Source: Mycteria americana
Taxonomy: Eukaryota; Chordata; Aves; Ciconiiformes; Ciconiidae
Assembly (NCBI RefSeq): GCF_035582795.1
Contig: NC_134374.1
Coordinates: 24,629,798 to 24,693,797, forward strand
Reading direction: 5' to 3'
DNA: 64,000 bases
The translations under genes were made by a program, and so were the position numbers. Shown piece by piece: positions 44,601-56,040 of this stretch (positions are counted from its first letter, which is position 1; every line of letters starts with the position of its first letter). The notes under the pieces were generated by a model. It saw only the letters and a program-made list of their open reading frames with translations. It was not told the DNA's origin and did not search any database.

Positions 44601-47459
44601 CCCACGAGCAATCAGGCTCCTCACCTGAGGGTGGTTATAACTGCCCGGGTCAACCCAGGACCCTCGTTAGCAAATCCTGTGGGTTTTACCCCAGGAAGCA
44701 AAGCCACAGAGCTCTTAAAGCCCAGCTCAGTGGAGGAGAGGCTCTTAAGCCAGCTTGGGGGAGAGCAGCCCATGGGCAGGTGCTGTTTGTGGGTGCTGCA
44801 GCATTGTGCCTCATCCATCCCCTCTTGGAGCTCAGGTCCTTAGGGAGCCCGGGATGCTGCCCAAACCTCCTGCTCCCTCCCAGAACCAGGGTACCAGCTC
44901 AGCCTGGCTGGATCCTGCCACCAGGCTCCGTTCTCCCAAGGAGCACCGCTGGCCCAGGTGAGCAGCGGGTGCGCAGGCACCCCGGTTTGGTGTGGGGCGG
45001 GTATTTATGCTGTAAAACCAAGTAAAGGCTGTGGCAGAGGTGACGCGGGCAGAGCAGCAGCGGGTACTGTACCTGACACCCCGGTGTCATCTTCTGACTT
45101 ACCCTTTCGGGGGGAGGCTTGGGCGTGCTGCTGACTGGGACCGCTCTTCTATTTTTTCCTCCTTTGCCTCCACGGCCTAAAATAAAAGGAGAAGGTGCAC
45201 AGGGGTAATTTCAAATAGAAATTCAGTTTCCCGCTGAAGCCACGCGAGCAGAGGAGGTGTGGTGGTGGCTCTGTCCCTCCCTGTGCGGTTGGCTGGGGAT
45301 GTGGGGACACGGGAGCTGGCCCAGGGACCAGAGCAGGGCAGCGGTGTCCTGTGCTGGCCTTCTCCAGTAACCGCTTGTTTTCTGTGTCACCTGAAGTGCT
45401 GCCGTCCTATTTTGGCAGAGATAACTACTAGTAGTGATAACTAATAGGTAGTAACTGAAAATAGAAGTGTTAGAAATATAAACTGATCGTTGCATAGGAT
45501 AGCTTTTTAGTTCTTTTAAGAAATGTCAGGGGAGGATAAAGGCTTTTCTCCCTTGAAGCGGTTTTCTGGTAGATATTTGGGTTTTATACCTTCTTCCATA
45601 GGAGCAGTGCTGCCTCTTGCTGTGCTAACTGTGGAGGTTTCTCTTTTATTTCCTCTTTGGTAGCACCTGCCCACAGAGACCAGAGCGCTTTTCTTTGGCA
45701 TCCTCGGGGCCTCCTGCCTTTTGCTGTGCTTGTCCCGGCGCGGCAGGAACCCTGACCCGCCGCGTTCCCCGCCTGCCCTACCCCAGCCCAGGCACCTCTG
45801 GGCTGCAGCCCCTCCCAGCCCGGGTACCGGCAGCCTCCAGAGCATCCCTCCCCTCGCCCAGCATCTCTTCGGCACCAGGCGTACTCTTGAGTTGCCGGAA
45901 TATATTTGCTAATGCTGTGTTTGCAAAGCCATATGGGTAAGAGCGGCTTTTTCGCTTTGACTCGGTTGCAGAGTACCGCAGTAAGTGCCTGTTCATCCCA
46001 TCTGATTTCTGTGGTCACCTGCAATGTGAATCACTGAAGGTGGTGAATGGCTGCTCCAGGGGGAAAAAAGCAGCGGAACAGCCAAGATTTTACAGGTTAG
46101 GACTGTGGGGCATTGGCACAGCAGAAAGAAAAGGTTTCTTTCTATTTGTTCTTTCATTAATTTCTCATTTGCTCGTTATTAAGGTTTCCGTGGCACGCCT
46201 TGCCCACGCTCCCTGCCCTTCTGCCCACATCCGTGCTGGGAGGAGTGGCAGAGCTGCCGGCATCTGCCCCAGGGAGACCCCGCTCTGGCACTGAAATTTT
46301 GGGAAGGGGCTGTGGGGCTGGAGCCCGGGGGAGCTCACTGGGGCGAGGGGCCGGGCTGCGGTGGTGGGGGCCGGCTGCGTGCCGCTGGGCGGTGAGTCAG
46401 GCGGGCGGGCAGCTGGGGACACCGGGGGGATTTTGGCTGGGTAAATTCCAAGAAAGTGCAGGAAAAATAAACGCTCCGGTTTAATGCCATGCGAAATACG
46501 CTGGTTTTGCCTTTTAATCCTCTGCAAAAGCTCTCGTCCTCCCTTGTTAATACTAATCCTGGTTAAAAAGGGAAAATAAACCCGGAGCAGCGGTGTTGTG
46601 TATTTGCCTAATTCCTCACCCCTCTTCTCCCTTCCTGGCGCGCTCTGATGTCCCTGGTAGCTGTGCGTAGTAACGAGCACCAAAGCTGCAATTTTTCCAC
46701 CCGAACCGTCAGCACATGCCCCCCGGGGAGGCGCAGCCCTGTGCCCACGCTCACCAGGCTGCGAGCGGTGGGGGTGGCACAGATAACCCTGCCTCCCCCC
46801 TCCTTCTTACCGTTAAGTGGAAAATCGCCAGTGGAAAGTCAGCGTACTGCCTCTCGCGAGGAACAGACTGCTGAAGGAAACCCATGGACAAATGCAGCGA
46901 GGCGAACCCAAGTGAGACCCCCGGTAAGGAGTGAATCAGCCCAGTTATCCCCGGGCTTGGGGCCGTGCGGCCTCAAAAAGTCCACTCGCAGACAAGCCCC
47001 TTCACGAGCAGCTGTGGGTTTTGCAAAGGTTAGGAATCGCCGCAATTGGTGTTATTCTTAAACGTAGCTTCTTGATACTCATGTAACCGTAAGAGAAAAT
47101 ATGGTTTTGAACTTCATGGCTGGCTATTTTGGCTTAAACGGTACCCTTCCTCCCTCAGATACACAGAGCACTTACACGGAGCTTGCTCTTCTGATAAATG
47201 GAGATATTAGCTCCTCGCCCGTACCTGGGCTTAGCCTGCGTCTCCTCGCTTCTACTCGTTTACTTTTGGAGACTCACAGGGGTCCGTGGTTAAAGCTGCA
47301 CCTCCTGCCTCTCGCTGGGGTGTCCCCATCCCCTCTCAGCACTCCTAGCGCGAGTCAGAAGAGGCACCAAGTCTATGTCGCAATAATCAAAAAAAGTACA
47401 ATTTAAACCCGTTAGCCTGAACCAAAGACAACCGGGGATAAAAGAATATCGGTCCTACC

Positions 47460-48060
47460 TTTGCCGTCTCGGCGGGCTGCTCCGGTGTGACCCCGCGGGC
47501 CCCGATCCGTGGGTGCCGGCAGCGGGTCCCCACCCCTCTTGACGTGCAAAGCAAAAGTGCAACTGGCGGGCGCAGCAGCCTGCGCCCGCGCGGGAGGGGA
47601 GCGGAGCGGAGCAGGGCCCTCCCCAGCCAGCAGCGCTTGCTGTGCTGCTCCTCCTGCCCCGCGGCCGAGCTGGCCCTGACCCTTCTGCTTGCTTTCTGTT
47701 TTGTGGTTTTTCTCTCTATATATATTTATACGTATGTAAAGGTGCTGTTGGAAACTGCCGCCGCAGCGCGACAGCCGCCGTTCGCTGCGAGGTTGCTGTC
47801 GCCCCAGCAGCCTCCCCCGCTGCCGGTGCTGGGGGTTCGGGGGGCTCGACGCCTCGGCAGCGCCGGCTCGCAGAGCCCCCGTCTGCCGAGGACACGAGGC
47901 TGGCGAAGCGAGGTGCTTCGTCGGTTATTTTCCTCTCCCTTCCCCAGCTTTCTGGGAAAGGTTCCCTCGCTCCCGTCTGGACGCTGTGACCCCCGCGCTG
48001 CGGGTCCCTGCACCCGGCGCTTCGGGGGGGCTTCAGCGAGTCGCGCTGGAGCTGATCACC
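47460..48060. promoter_or_regulatory. Orphan CpG island
   Basis: CpG density is very high; I count about 19 CpG in 47461-47640 alone, and the dense pattern resumes at 47755-48060. No known gene starts here. On the minus strand a donor-like site (ggcaaag, then gtaggac; exon end about 47455) leaves the island toward GPR174. The island could therefore serve a distal GPR174 first exon or a non-coding RNA. An open frame of 232 codons (47487-48185, plus) crosses it but matches nothing and is probably a by-product of the composition. Confidence 0.55.
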
Positions 48061-51000
48061 GTCTGGTTTGGGCTTCCCCAAAAGCAGGAGGTTCTCCACG
48101 GTCATTATTTTCCTATTCAGCGGATTTCGGCAGCTCGTGCGGAGCAAACCAGGGCCGGAGCCGAGGACTCTTCTCTTACAAATAAATGCTTGTGCCACAA
48201 AGCGGTGTCACCCATCGCCGTGGCCCCCGGCTCCAGGCCCCTGCACCCACTGGGTGCTCGGCAGGCGGTGGCCATCGGCAGAGGGCACTGCTGGCCACGG
48301 CACGCGCTGCTCGCTTGCCAGTGTGCGCTCAGGGATACGATGAGTTTGAGAAGTAGCACTTCTGAAGTTATCCCTCTGGGGACTCTAGCTCAAGAAGTAT
48401 TAAAAACCATTTTTTTTTTTTAATATCAAGAGGGATCGAGGATTCTTGATTCAATTGATCACTTTGAAAAAGCAATTTTTTTTTTAACCATTTCCGTAGC
48501 GATTCAACCTAAAATTATCCGCAACTTTTTAGATTTGCACGTATTCATTTTTCTTGCATGTCTGCTCAGGAGAACAGGACTTATTTTGCAGCGTGACTCG
48601 TGGAGGGGCTTGCAGCTCTGCAGAAGGCTCATACGGGTGCCCGGGGCCCGGTCCCCTGCGGTGTCCCCACCGCATCCTCACGCGCTCGCAGCACGTACCA
48701 GGGTCTCGGCGACACCTGCTCCTTTAAAGCATTATTGATTTATTCATATAACAATCCCAGCTTATAGCAGGGTTTTGTAGCTCTATATACTTCTTTTTAT
48801 TGTGGTTTTATAGGAAATTAATCTCTTGGGCACGTCGTGGGCTTTTATAGCCTCGCGGTGTGCTGGGTTTGTCATCCCTGCGGTGGCACAGCTCCTCGCC
48901 GGCGCTTTGCAGCTTGCACCTCCCAAAACACGCAGGCGCTTGCCTCTTTTAGCAGCTAATACTCCTACTAGTTAAAGCTTCTAGCCTTTTCTTTTTTTTT
49001 GTAAGCCTGCTGATTACTTAATGTGCCTTAATTAATCTTGTGTGGGAGCCAGAGCTTTCAGCACTGTGGGATCTTTGCCGCAGAGTTGTCCCCTTGGGTG
49101 CAGAGACGGATTAATCTGCTGATGCTTTTGGACTAGAAGCAGCGGAGGTTTGGGGTTTATTGCTTAAACGGGGCTTGTCGCTGCTGTGGAGTCTCCTGGG
49201 AGATGTGCTGGGACCTCTGTGGAGGATGCCAGCTCTGCTCGCGTTAGTCCGAGAGCGTTTCTGTAATTGCAGTGGTATCTGGGATGCAAAACTTTCCCTG
49301 TGCTTGCCAGCACCTCCCGGCAGCTGCCTCTGCCGTGTGCTGTCACACCTTGCAAAGTGTTTTCACTGCAGCCATTTAAAGAAAAACCTTTTATTTCCTT
49401 CCCCCCCACACCCCAAAATTATGTGATGTGAAACCTGGCAGGCCCCAGGCTCTGCCCCTGCCCTGCCAGCCTTTCCCTGCGTGACCCTGGCACCCACCTG
49501 CCTCCGCAGAGGGGACCCTGGGGCCGAGGGGGACGCTTTGGACACCTCTTTCACAGGCAGCAGGGTCGAGGCCAGACCCAAGCATAACGGCAGTACCACC
49601 CCCACCGTGGCTGAACAGCACACGGGCTCTGAAGATGACGTCTTCTTCTTTTCTTTTCCTGATCAAATGCGTGATGGATGCTCAATTTTGCACTTTCATT
49701 TCCGCAGAAGCCAGCCGTTTATAAGAAAGCCTAGCCCGTGCTTGGGGCAGCCTGTGTATTTACTGTACAGATAGACTTTGTTTCTGAAACACCTTTCAGA
49801 GCATAACCATATCCTGTTTTGCTGGTGCTGCGCTCCGCGTGCAGCTGGCGTGCATCGCGTGCCACCTTCCATCCCGTTTCGCGTCGCTCCGGGAGCCGTC
49901 GCGTGCGGCAGCGCCGGCTCAGCCCCTTCTCGGGCTGCGTGGGTGGGAACCCAAGGGTGCCTTCCCCGGCTCACCTTTACCGGCAGCCCAATGCCAGTCT
50001 CCGAGTCGTGCCGTCCCCGGCACGGGGCGCACAGTGGCAGCGCTGGCCGGGCCGTCCCCAAACCTGCCCTAGTTGAGGCCACCAAAAATCAGGAGAACTT
50101 GGAGCTGGGCACCAAATCACAAAGCAATTATTTTACAGTATAAGATAAAATTTTATCTGATACTTATAATTTTCTCTTATTGCTTATATTTTATACTTAC
50201 TTTTTTATCTCAAAAAAAATTGGAAACTTTCAGTTCACCTAAACCTGTGCTTCGTGACCTTGTAGGAGATCCTCAGGCAGAAACAGCTAAGTCTTTCTGG
50301 TCCGCACTGACAGTCTTTAATAGAAATAATTCCTGAGAATAGGTTGCGTGCCTGTCTTCCCTCCACACGGCTGGTGATGTTTTCCTTGGTGATGACCCAG
50401 GAGGAGCCCAGGGAAGGGCACGCACCGGGCAGGAGCACCTTTGCAGAGGGAGCAGGCGCAGGGCCCCGGCCCCGCTGCCCGTGGGTGCGCTGGGCTCTCG
50501 CCCGCAGCTCCCAGCATCGGCGGGGCTCGGAGGAGCCAGGGACGCAGCCGTGCTGCTTTCACCAGGCCAGGGGCTAAAAAGTTCTGGATTTTCCTCCCCA
50601 GCCTCAGTGCCTGCCCTATCCGCCTACAGCAGGAAAATTTTCTTTACAAAAAACAAAAAAATCCCCTGTTAAGAGGAGCAGGACTGAGCCATCGGTGTGG
50701 CAATTCCTGCTGGAAAGGACTTGCTGACTGCCGCAAGGTTGAGGCTTTGCCTGTTTCTCGGGGGAGAGCTAACCCTTACGGTGCCAAACGTGGCCGTGGC
50801 ATTGACGCAGAGTTCCCAAAACCCTTCCCCTTGTGCCGTGACCAGGACCCTGCAGCGCGCGAGGGACTGAGGGGCAGCCCTGGGTCTCCAAAGCGGTGCC
50901 GTCCCGTTGAACGCCAGTGACTCGGGCTTCGCAGTGTGTTGCTGGCTGAGCCCGTGAATCAAAAAATTGGACTTGGGTCTGATGAAATCATGAGCGTCTG

Positions 51001-51916
51001 GAAAACCACTCCCTGGCTCGGGTTGGTTTAAAGCAGCAGAATTTGCTTTCTGTGCGTTTAGGTTGCGCTCGGAATTGAAGTTGTTGTGTTTGTTCCTTTG
51101 CCAGGCGCAGCGCTTTCCCCTCTCGTCGGCGCGAGGTGGGTGGATGGAGAAGCAGCTTGTTGCCAGCGGTAGTGACTGTTAGCACTGTGCCAAAAACCAT
51201 CGGAGTCCGAGTCTCGCTACCGGGTAGGTGGTGCGAGCTCTGCCGAGAGCTGAGGCCGAGTGGTTTTCCACATGCAAAGTCACTTTGCTGGGGCTGGACT
51301 GGAAGCATGCGGTCATGGAGGGAGGAAAAGGCTATTTTTAGCAAAGAGAAAAGCAACCTTCCCTCCTTCCTTGCGGTGCCCTAGAAAGCACTGTGCACAA
51401 GAGACGTCTTCTTGGATATTCCGAAGGACTGCATAATTTTAGGTATATGTAAGCGTAGTATGTGTGCAGGGGTGTATGCGTATATGGATGGACGCACATA
51501 CAGAAAAGCGGCTAAGCAGTTCTAGTCAAAGCTAGTCGTAAAGGATTAAGCCGTATAGAATAATTAATTGCATGTGAAAAGCTCAGGATATGCAGTTGTC
51601 CTCGGTGCCGGCAGAGGTCCGGCCGAGCTGCCAGCTTTGCTGCTCTCCCTGCCGCTGCTCCCCGTCCCTTCCCGTGGCGGCGTTTCGGAAGCCCTCCTGC
51701 CAGCACGCCTCGCTGGGGAGGAAATAATCACAGCCAGAATCCTCACCGGTGGCTTATCGGTCTGAGCTCTCCGGCTGGCTGAGGCCAGAGCATGGTGCCG
51801 TGTTTTATCCCGTCGGAAGAGCTGAGGATGGCACGTGGGGACGAGGGTGCCCTGGCTAAGGGACGTGCTCTTGGTGCTGTTGCCGCTGGCCCTGCTTGCA
51901 AGAGCGTGGCCGGGGT

Positions 51917-52060
51917 CTGTAATACATTACCTGGAAATTAATGAGGCTAAAGTGCCCTATTGGGGTTATTACTGGCTGATTTTGCCATGTGAATCGAAGT
52001 TTTAATGCCAACAGCTAATGGCTTTGAGAGAGAAATCCTGACAAGCTCTTAATTCACCCT
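51917..52060. promoter_or_regulatory. Candidate conserved non-coding element
   Basis: A sharply AT-rich, non-repetitive island within GC-rich surroundings. It has several homeodomain-type TAAT cores (aaattaatgagg, ttttaatgcc, agctaatgg, cttaattcacc) close together. It looks like a vertebrate enhancer by texture only; conservation was not measured. Confidence 0.3.
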
Positions 52061-53166
52061 GTCCCCTCTTCCCCATATGTCAGCTCCTGGTCCCTTGCTC
52101 TCCCTTCTCTTCAACCTCGAGCTTTTCCCTCGTAAGAAGTTAGCTCACACCTTGGCCTCGGCAAAGCAGGTCCTCAATGTGGCAGATTTTTACCTAAATC
52201 TTAGGAGCACCGTAGAGCCAGACATCCCCCAGCCCGCACTGACCTGCTGCCCCACAAGGTACCTGAACTACCACTGGTGAAGCCCGCTGCTCCTGCATCC
52301 CTGCACTGGGGACCGGCAGCATCCCTGTCCGTCTGTCCCCCCCTCACTGCAGCATCCCGTCAGCAGAGCTCCCGCTGACCCCAGGTCCCTGTGGTTTGGG
52401 TCCCCGTGCCCAGCCAGGGTGTTTGTGGTAGTGGATCTTGGTGGCTGTGATACAAGGCTGGCAGGTGTCTCGTGGCGTCCGACGGGCAGAAAGCGCCGGT
52501 CTGCACTGGAAAAGGATATTTCTCCAGGGTTTGGTTTGGGTAAAACCCAGCAAAATTCTTGCTGTCCTGTGCATATAACCCAGAAAGGGATTTTTCTGCT
52601 GTATTTCCAATGCAACCTGTGGTGCAAGCAAGCCCCAGGGCCGGCAAGGGCAGCCCGAGTAAGGGTTGCTGCTATGTCTCTGCGTGACGGATTAGTGAGA
52701 CTTTTTGTTTTGCTTTCTTTTTCCTGTTTTCTTTTTGAAAGGGGGAAGCTGCATTGCAGAAACTGCAGAAAAGCTGTGCAATCTGAAAACAAACTGGCAA
52801 AGTCCCACTGGGAACTGGTGCTACTGGGAAACCTGGAGCTGGCGCTGCCGTAAGGTCAGAGCTGCAATACAGGCTCTGTGGTCGGTTGGCAGGGCTTATA
52901 GATATCTAACTGTGGTTATTGAGGGCTACCTGGATGTCCGCCCTGGCTACTTAGGGTTGTACTGCTCACGAAAGACACTCGCAGGCTAAAACCATGCTCC
53001 TGGTTAAGGGGCCGGTGATGTGACTTCTCCTCTCCGTGGCAGCTGCCCAGAGCCGGGTCTCGCCAGCCACGGCACCGGCAAGGTTATGCTTGGCTTTCCT
53101 GTTTTGCCATGTGAATGCTGCTGGCTTTGCGCCATCTGAAGCAGCTTTTATTCAGCCCTGAAAACT

Positions 53167-53185
53167 CCCCCCCCCCCCCCCCCCC
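53167..53185 (+). repeat. Poly-C run, 19 bases
   Basis: Nineteen consecutive C, followed shortly by a T-rich tract (about 53210-53241). Confidence 0.9.
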
Positions 53186-53283
53186 GAGCAAACAAGGAAC
53201 ATGTGTCCTTTTTTTATTTTTTTAATTTTTTAATTTTTTTTGGTGAGAGGAGGAGGAGATTTGGGACAGAGCTGCAGGGCAGC

Positions 53284-53321
53284 GTGTTTTCTGCCCGTCT
53301 CAGTGTTTTCTGCCCGTCTCT
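53284..53321 (+). repeat. 19-bp tandem duplication
   Basis: gtgttttctgcccgtctc plus one base occurs twice, at 53284-53302 and 53303-53321, differing only at the last base. A small recent duplication. Confidence 0.9.
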
Positions 53322-53768
53322 GGCACACTGTAAGTACCAAAGCAAACTCCTCCAGGTTGTCTGGATCTCCCTCTGTCTTTCCAGGACCTGCCTTGGCAAT
53401 GCGAGGGTAAACCACTGCCTGCTCCGGGCTTCCCAGAAACGCTGTGTGGGTTGGAAATGTGCATCCAATCATCGGCAAAGCTGTTTTCTATCAAACCCCC
53501 TCTGCCTATGTTTACTTATATAATTCCCGGAGGGTTTTTTGGCATTGCAGTCGTCGATGCCTTAGCCCACGAGGAGGAAACCTCGCAGCCCCCACGCTGG
53601 CTGCTGTGCAAGGGGCCACGGTGGCGACGGGGCCTCTCCGAGCCCCAGGCTGGGGTCCCCGCCTCTGCAGATTGTACCGTTGCTTTGAGAGCAGCTGTGG
53701 TGCATAACGAGACTATTTACAAGCGCTTAAAATAATACCCGTGATGCCAAAATACGTGTTGAGATCAT

Positions 53769-54855
53769 TTTATTTCCTCCCAAGTTTGAAGCCTTGAGGA
53801 TGCACTTGGGTCAGTTTTGTAAACTTCTCTCGGTACCCAGCGAGGGCTGGTGGGACCTTTTCTGGTTTTTAAAGCAAAAGTGAGAGGCTTGGGTAACATC
53901 TTAATCTACAACCACAGGCTTTAGCGATATGCCAGGTAACACAAGACTCCTAATAATGACACAAGAAACGGGAACACCAGCTACTAGTCCTCCCTTCTGT
54001 GGCTGACCCCAGGTCTCTGCAAGCAGATGTGCCCTGGGAGACGTCCTTCATCCTCCTCCTCTTTGCTCGTGGCTTTTCCAGTCACAGTCTGTCTTCCAGG
54101 TATTCATCCCCCCGTAATCAGTTGAGCATCCCGTGGCTCCCGGGAGCCAGGCGGACTCCCTTGCTCAGCTCTGGGTGCCTTTTTCAATAACGTGAGCTGA
54201 CCCCCGTTTGTTTGAAAACTCCCTTTAACACTGATGTGGATATAGGTTAATACTCCTTGCTTGATATATGTTGGTAAAGTTATAGTCTTGCAGTCCAGAT
54301 TAGGCTAGATTAGGTCCAGATGATTGATTTTTCTTTGCAATGGAAAGAGGTTCAGTTTACATGGAGATAATTAACTGTCCTGATCTAGAGTCTCCTGTGA
54401 GCACGGTGGATGCTGTAACTCATCACGGGCCGCAGGTAGCTGCGGTCGGGGCTGAAACTCCCCTCGTGCGACCTCCCCGAGCTGCGCTGAGGCTGAGCTG
54501 CCCGCTTGCAACTCGGGATTCAGAAGGATTTCCAAAAATGACAAATATGTAGAAGCACTGAAACAGCAGAAATGAGAGGGACCCAAACCCAACTGCAGGT
54601 CGACACGGGAGAAATACTGGCATCAGCGACGGCTGCTTCAGGTAGTTTAACGATAACGTGACGGAGAATGCTTCCAGGCAAGCAGTCCCCAGCAGCGACA
54701 ACACAACCAGCAAACCTTTTTTCATCAAGATGTTCTTCTAGGTCAGATGCTGGCATCTGTTGCACACAAGGGTAATTCAAGACGTATTTGGAGACCTAAC
54801 GCAATCTTCACTCAAGCTATGAGAAGCACCTACACAGAGAGAAATGGCTTACGTT
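53769..54855 (-). terminator. P2RY10: Probable P2RY10 3' UTR and polyadenylation signal
   Basis: On the minus strand an AATAAA lies at 53774-53769 in the context ggaggaaataaaatgatctc, 1.08 kb after the stop. I saw no earlier canonical signal on this strand. Cleavage would fall near 53750. Inferred from the signal only. Confidence 0.5.
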
Positions 54856-55971
54856 TCAAGAGATGGACTCCAGCAGAAGCTCGTCGGGCGGCATTGGAGG
54901 GATTTCCATGCTGTTTATTCGGCCAAAGAACTTGGGAAGAGACCAAAACTTAAAGCGTGGAAGATTCCTCCTTTTCATACCAATGTCATGGCTGGTTTCA
55001 GTGACGGAGAGGCTGCTCCCGCGGCGCGTGAACCGAGCTCGCAGGGCAGCACAGCTGTGGCGCAGCAGCTGGTCCTGGAACTCGGAGGTCATGAAGTAGT
55101 AGAGGACGGGATCCAGGCAGCAGTTGAGGCTGGCCAGGCAGAGGGAGATGGGGTGGAAGCGGAGCGTGCTCCTGTGCACGGCACAGTCCTGGATGATCTT
55201 CTCTATCACCATCATGAAGAAAGGGAAGTTGATGTGGTAGGGGGTGAAGCAGATGAAGAAGACAGCCGCGCACATCAAGACCATGCGCAAAGCCTTCTGC
55301 TTCTCGCTGGTGTTTTGCAGCTGCGTTGGACACTCCCGCAGGGACTGCCACATCTTCCAAGTGCAGCAGGCGATGATGCCAAAGGGGATGACGAACCCAA
55401 ACAGCTCTGCCACCGTCACCAGCGCGATGGAGGCTCCCGGGCTCAGCTGCTTCACCCCCAGGTCTGAGAAGCACGTGTTTGTGCTGTTGGACAAGGCTGG
55501 GCTCCTCACTACTAGCAGCGGTAAGCACGCTGCCCCAACAAAGAGCCAGACAGCAGCGCTGATGGCCGCGTCGTACCGCCGCTTCCAGTCCTTGGCTTTG
55601 AAGGGATGGAGGAGGAAGAGGTACCGCTGGATGCTGATGCAGGTGAGGAAGCAAATGCTGGCGTACATGTTGAGATACTTCAGGTAGAAGCACAGCTGGC
55701 AAAGAAAACTTCCAAATGGCCAGGTGTGGTTTATGTAGTAATACATCCGTAAGGGCAGCGAGAGGACGTGAGCCAGGTCGGCCACGGCCAGGTTGATCAT
55801 GAAGATGACGGCTTTGCTCTTCTTGCTGATGTAGCGGCACAAGACCCACAGGGCAGCGCTGTTGGCCAGGAGGCCGGGGATGAATATGACGGTGTAAGTG
55901 GTTGCGTACAGGGTGGACTGGAAGGACATCTGGGGATCGGTACAGTTCCCGGAGGACGCGTTGCTCTCCAT
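54856..55971 (-). CDS. P2RY10: Lysophosphatidylserine receptor P2RY10 (class A GPCR)
   Basis: Intronless coding region of 371 residues. N-glycosylation sites are at N4, N81 and N162. Seven membrane spans lie at about 24-46, 55-78, 91-113, 134-156, 181-204, 227-251 and 271-293. Landmarks are D65 in NLAVADL, the disulfide pair C91 and C167, Q115-R116-Y117 in place of DRY, P244 in FTPYHINF and D287-P-x-x-Y291. Segments such as YATTYTVIFIPGLLANSAAL and KQKALRMVLMCAAVFFICFT are those of human P2RY10. Human P2RY10 is 339 residues and ends soon after the motif corresponding to GSS at about 318-320. Here the tail continues about 50 residues with a basic patch (MKRRNLPRFK) and ends PPMPPDELLLESIS. Third codon positions are much richer in G and C than in GPR174. 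P2RY10 is a lysophosphatidylserine receptor of lymphocytes in mammals, mainly coupling to G12/13; this role is inferred by orthology. Confidence 0.97.
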   Translation of the reverse strand: MESNASSGNCTDPQMSFQSTLYATTYTVIFIPGLLANSAALWVLCRYISKKSKAVIFMINLAVADLAHVLSLPLRMYYYINHTWPFGSFLCQLCFYLKYLNMYASICFLTCISIQRYLFLLHPFKAKDWKRRYDAAISAAVWLFVGAACLPLLVVRSPALSNSTNTCFSDLGVKQLSPGASIALVTVAELFGFVIPFGIIACCTWKMWQSLRECPTQLQNTSEKQKALRMVLMCAAVFFICFTPYHINFPFFMMVIEKIIQDCAVHRSTLRFHPISLCLASLNCCLDPVLYYFMTSEFQDQLLRHSCAALRARFTRRGSSLSVTETSHDIGMKRRNLPRFKFWSLPKFFGRINSMEIPPMPPDELLLESIS

Positions 55972-55994
55972 CTCGGCCGAGTCTCTTCGCTCAT
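55797..55994 (-). CDS. Upstream ORF overlapping the P2RY10 start (65 codons)
   Basis: An ATG 23 bases before the P2RY10 start, in another frame, opens a 65-codon frame that overlaps the receptor start. Its context is weak (C at -3, G at +4), while the receptor ATG is strong (G at -3, G at +4). Leaky scanning would still reach the receptor. The ATG lies within the last 50-base leader segment predicted by the splice acceptor at 56022, so it is probably in the mRNA. The peptide matches nothing, and any effect would be regulatory. Confidence 0.35.
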   Translation of the reverse strand: MSEETRPRWRATRPPGTVPIPRCPSSPPCTQPLTPSYSSPASWPTALPCGSCAATSARRAKPSSS

Positions 55995-56020
55995 GGGGCG
56001 ATTAAGGCGGGCGGAGGGTT

Positions 56021-56040
56021 TCTGTAGGGAGTAAAAACAG
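56021..56040 (-). other. P2RY10: Splice acceptor of the P2RY10 coding exon
   Basis: The complement reads ctgtttttactccctacag, then aaaccc, a strong pyrimidine tract and AG. The exon would begin at 56021, 50 bases before the start codon. P2RY10 therefore has at least one upstream non-coding exon, as in human. A possible donor on the same strand is at 59652 (cacaggaag, then gtaagc). Confidence 0.65.

Larger units (their letters stand above)
41601..53768. other. Intergenic between GPR174 and P2RY10
   Basis: About 12 kb of largely GC-rich non-coding DNA. No additional receptor gene or receptor pseudogene is recognisable between the two paralogues. Many open frames of 60-230 codons occur, but they overlap on both strands as expected for stop-poor GC-rich DNA. 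A CpG island and a candidate conserved element are listed separately. Confidence 0.55.

Noticed and set aside
47487-48185. 232-codon plus-strand open frame in the orphan CpG island
   Set aside because: It overlaps open minus-strand frames, has no recognised domain, and fits GC-driven lack of stops.
41601-53768. Search for a third receptor gene or receptor pseudogene between GPR174 and P2RY10
   Set aside because: No GPCR motifs such as DPxxY with neighbouring spans were seen in any frame of this interval.
54998-55849. 283-codon minus-strand open frame within P2RY10
   Set aside because: It is an alternative frame shadow of the GC-rich P2RY10 coding region.
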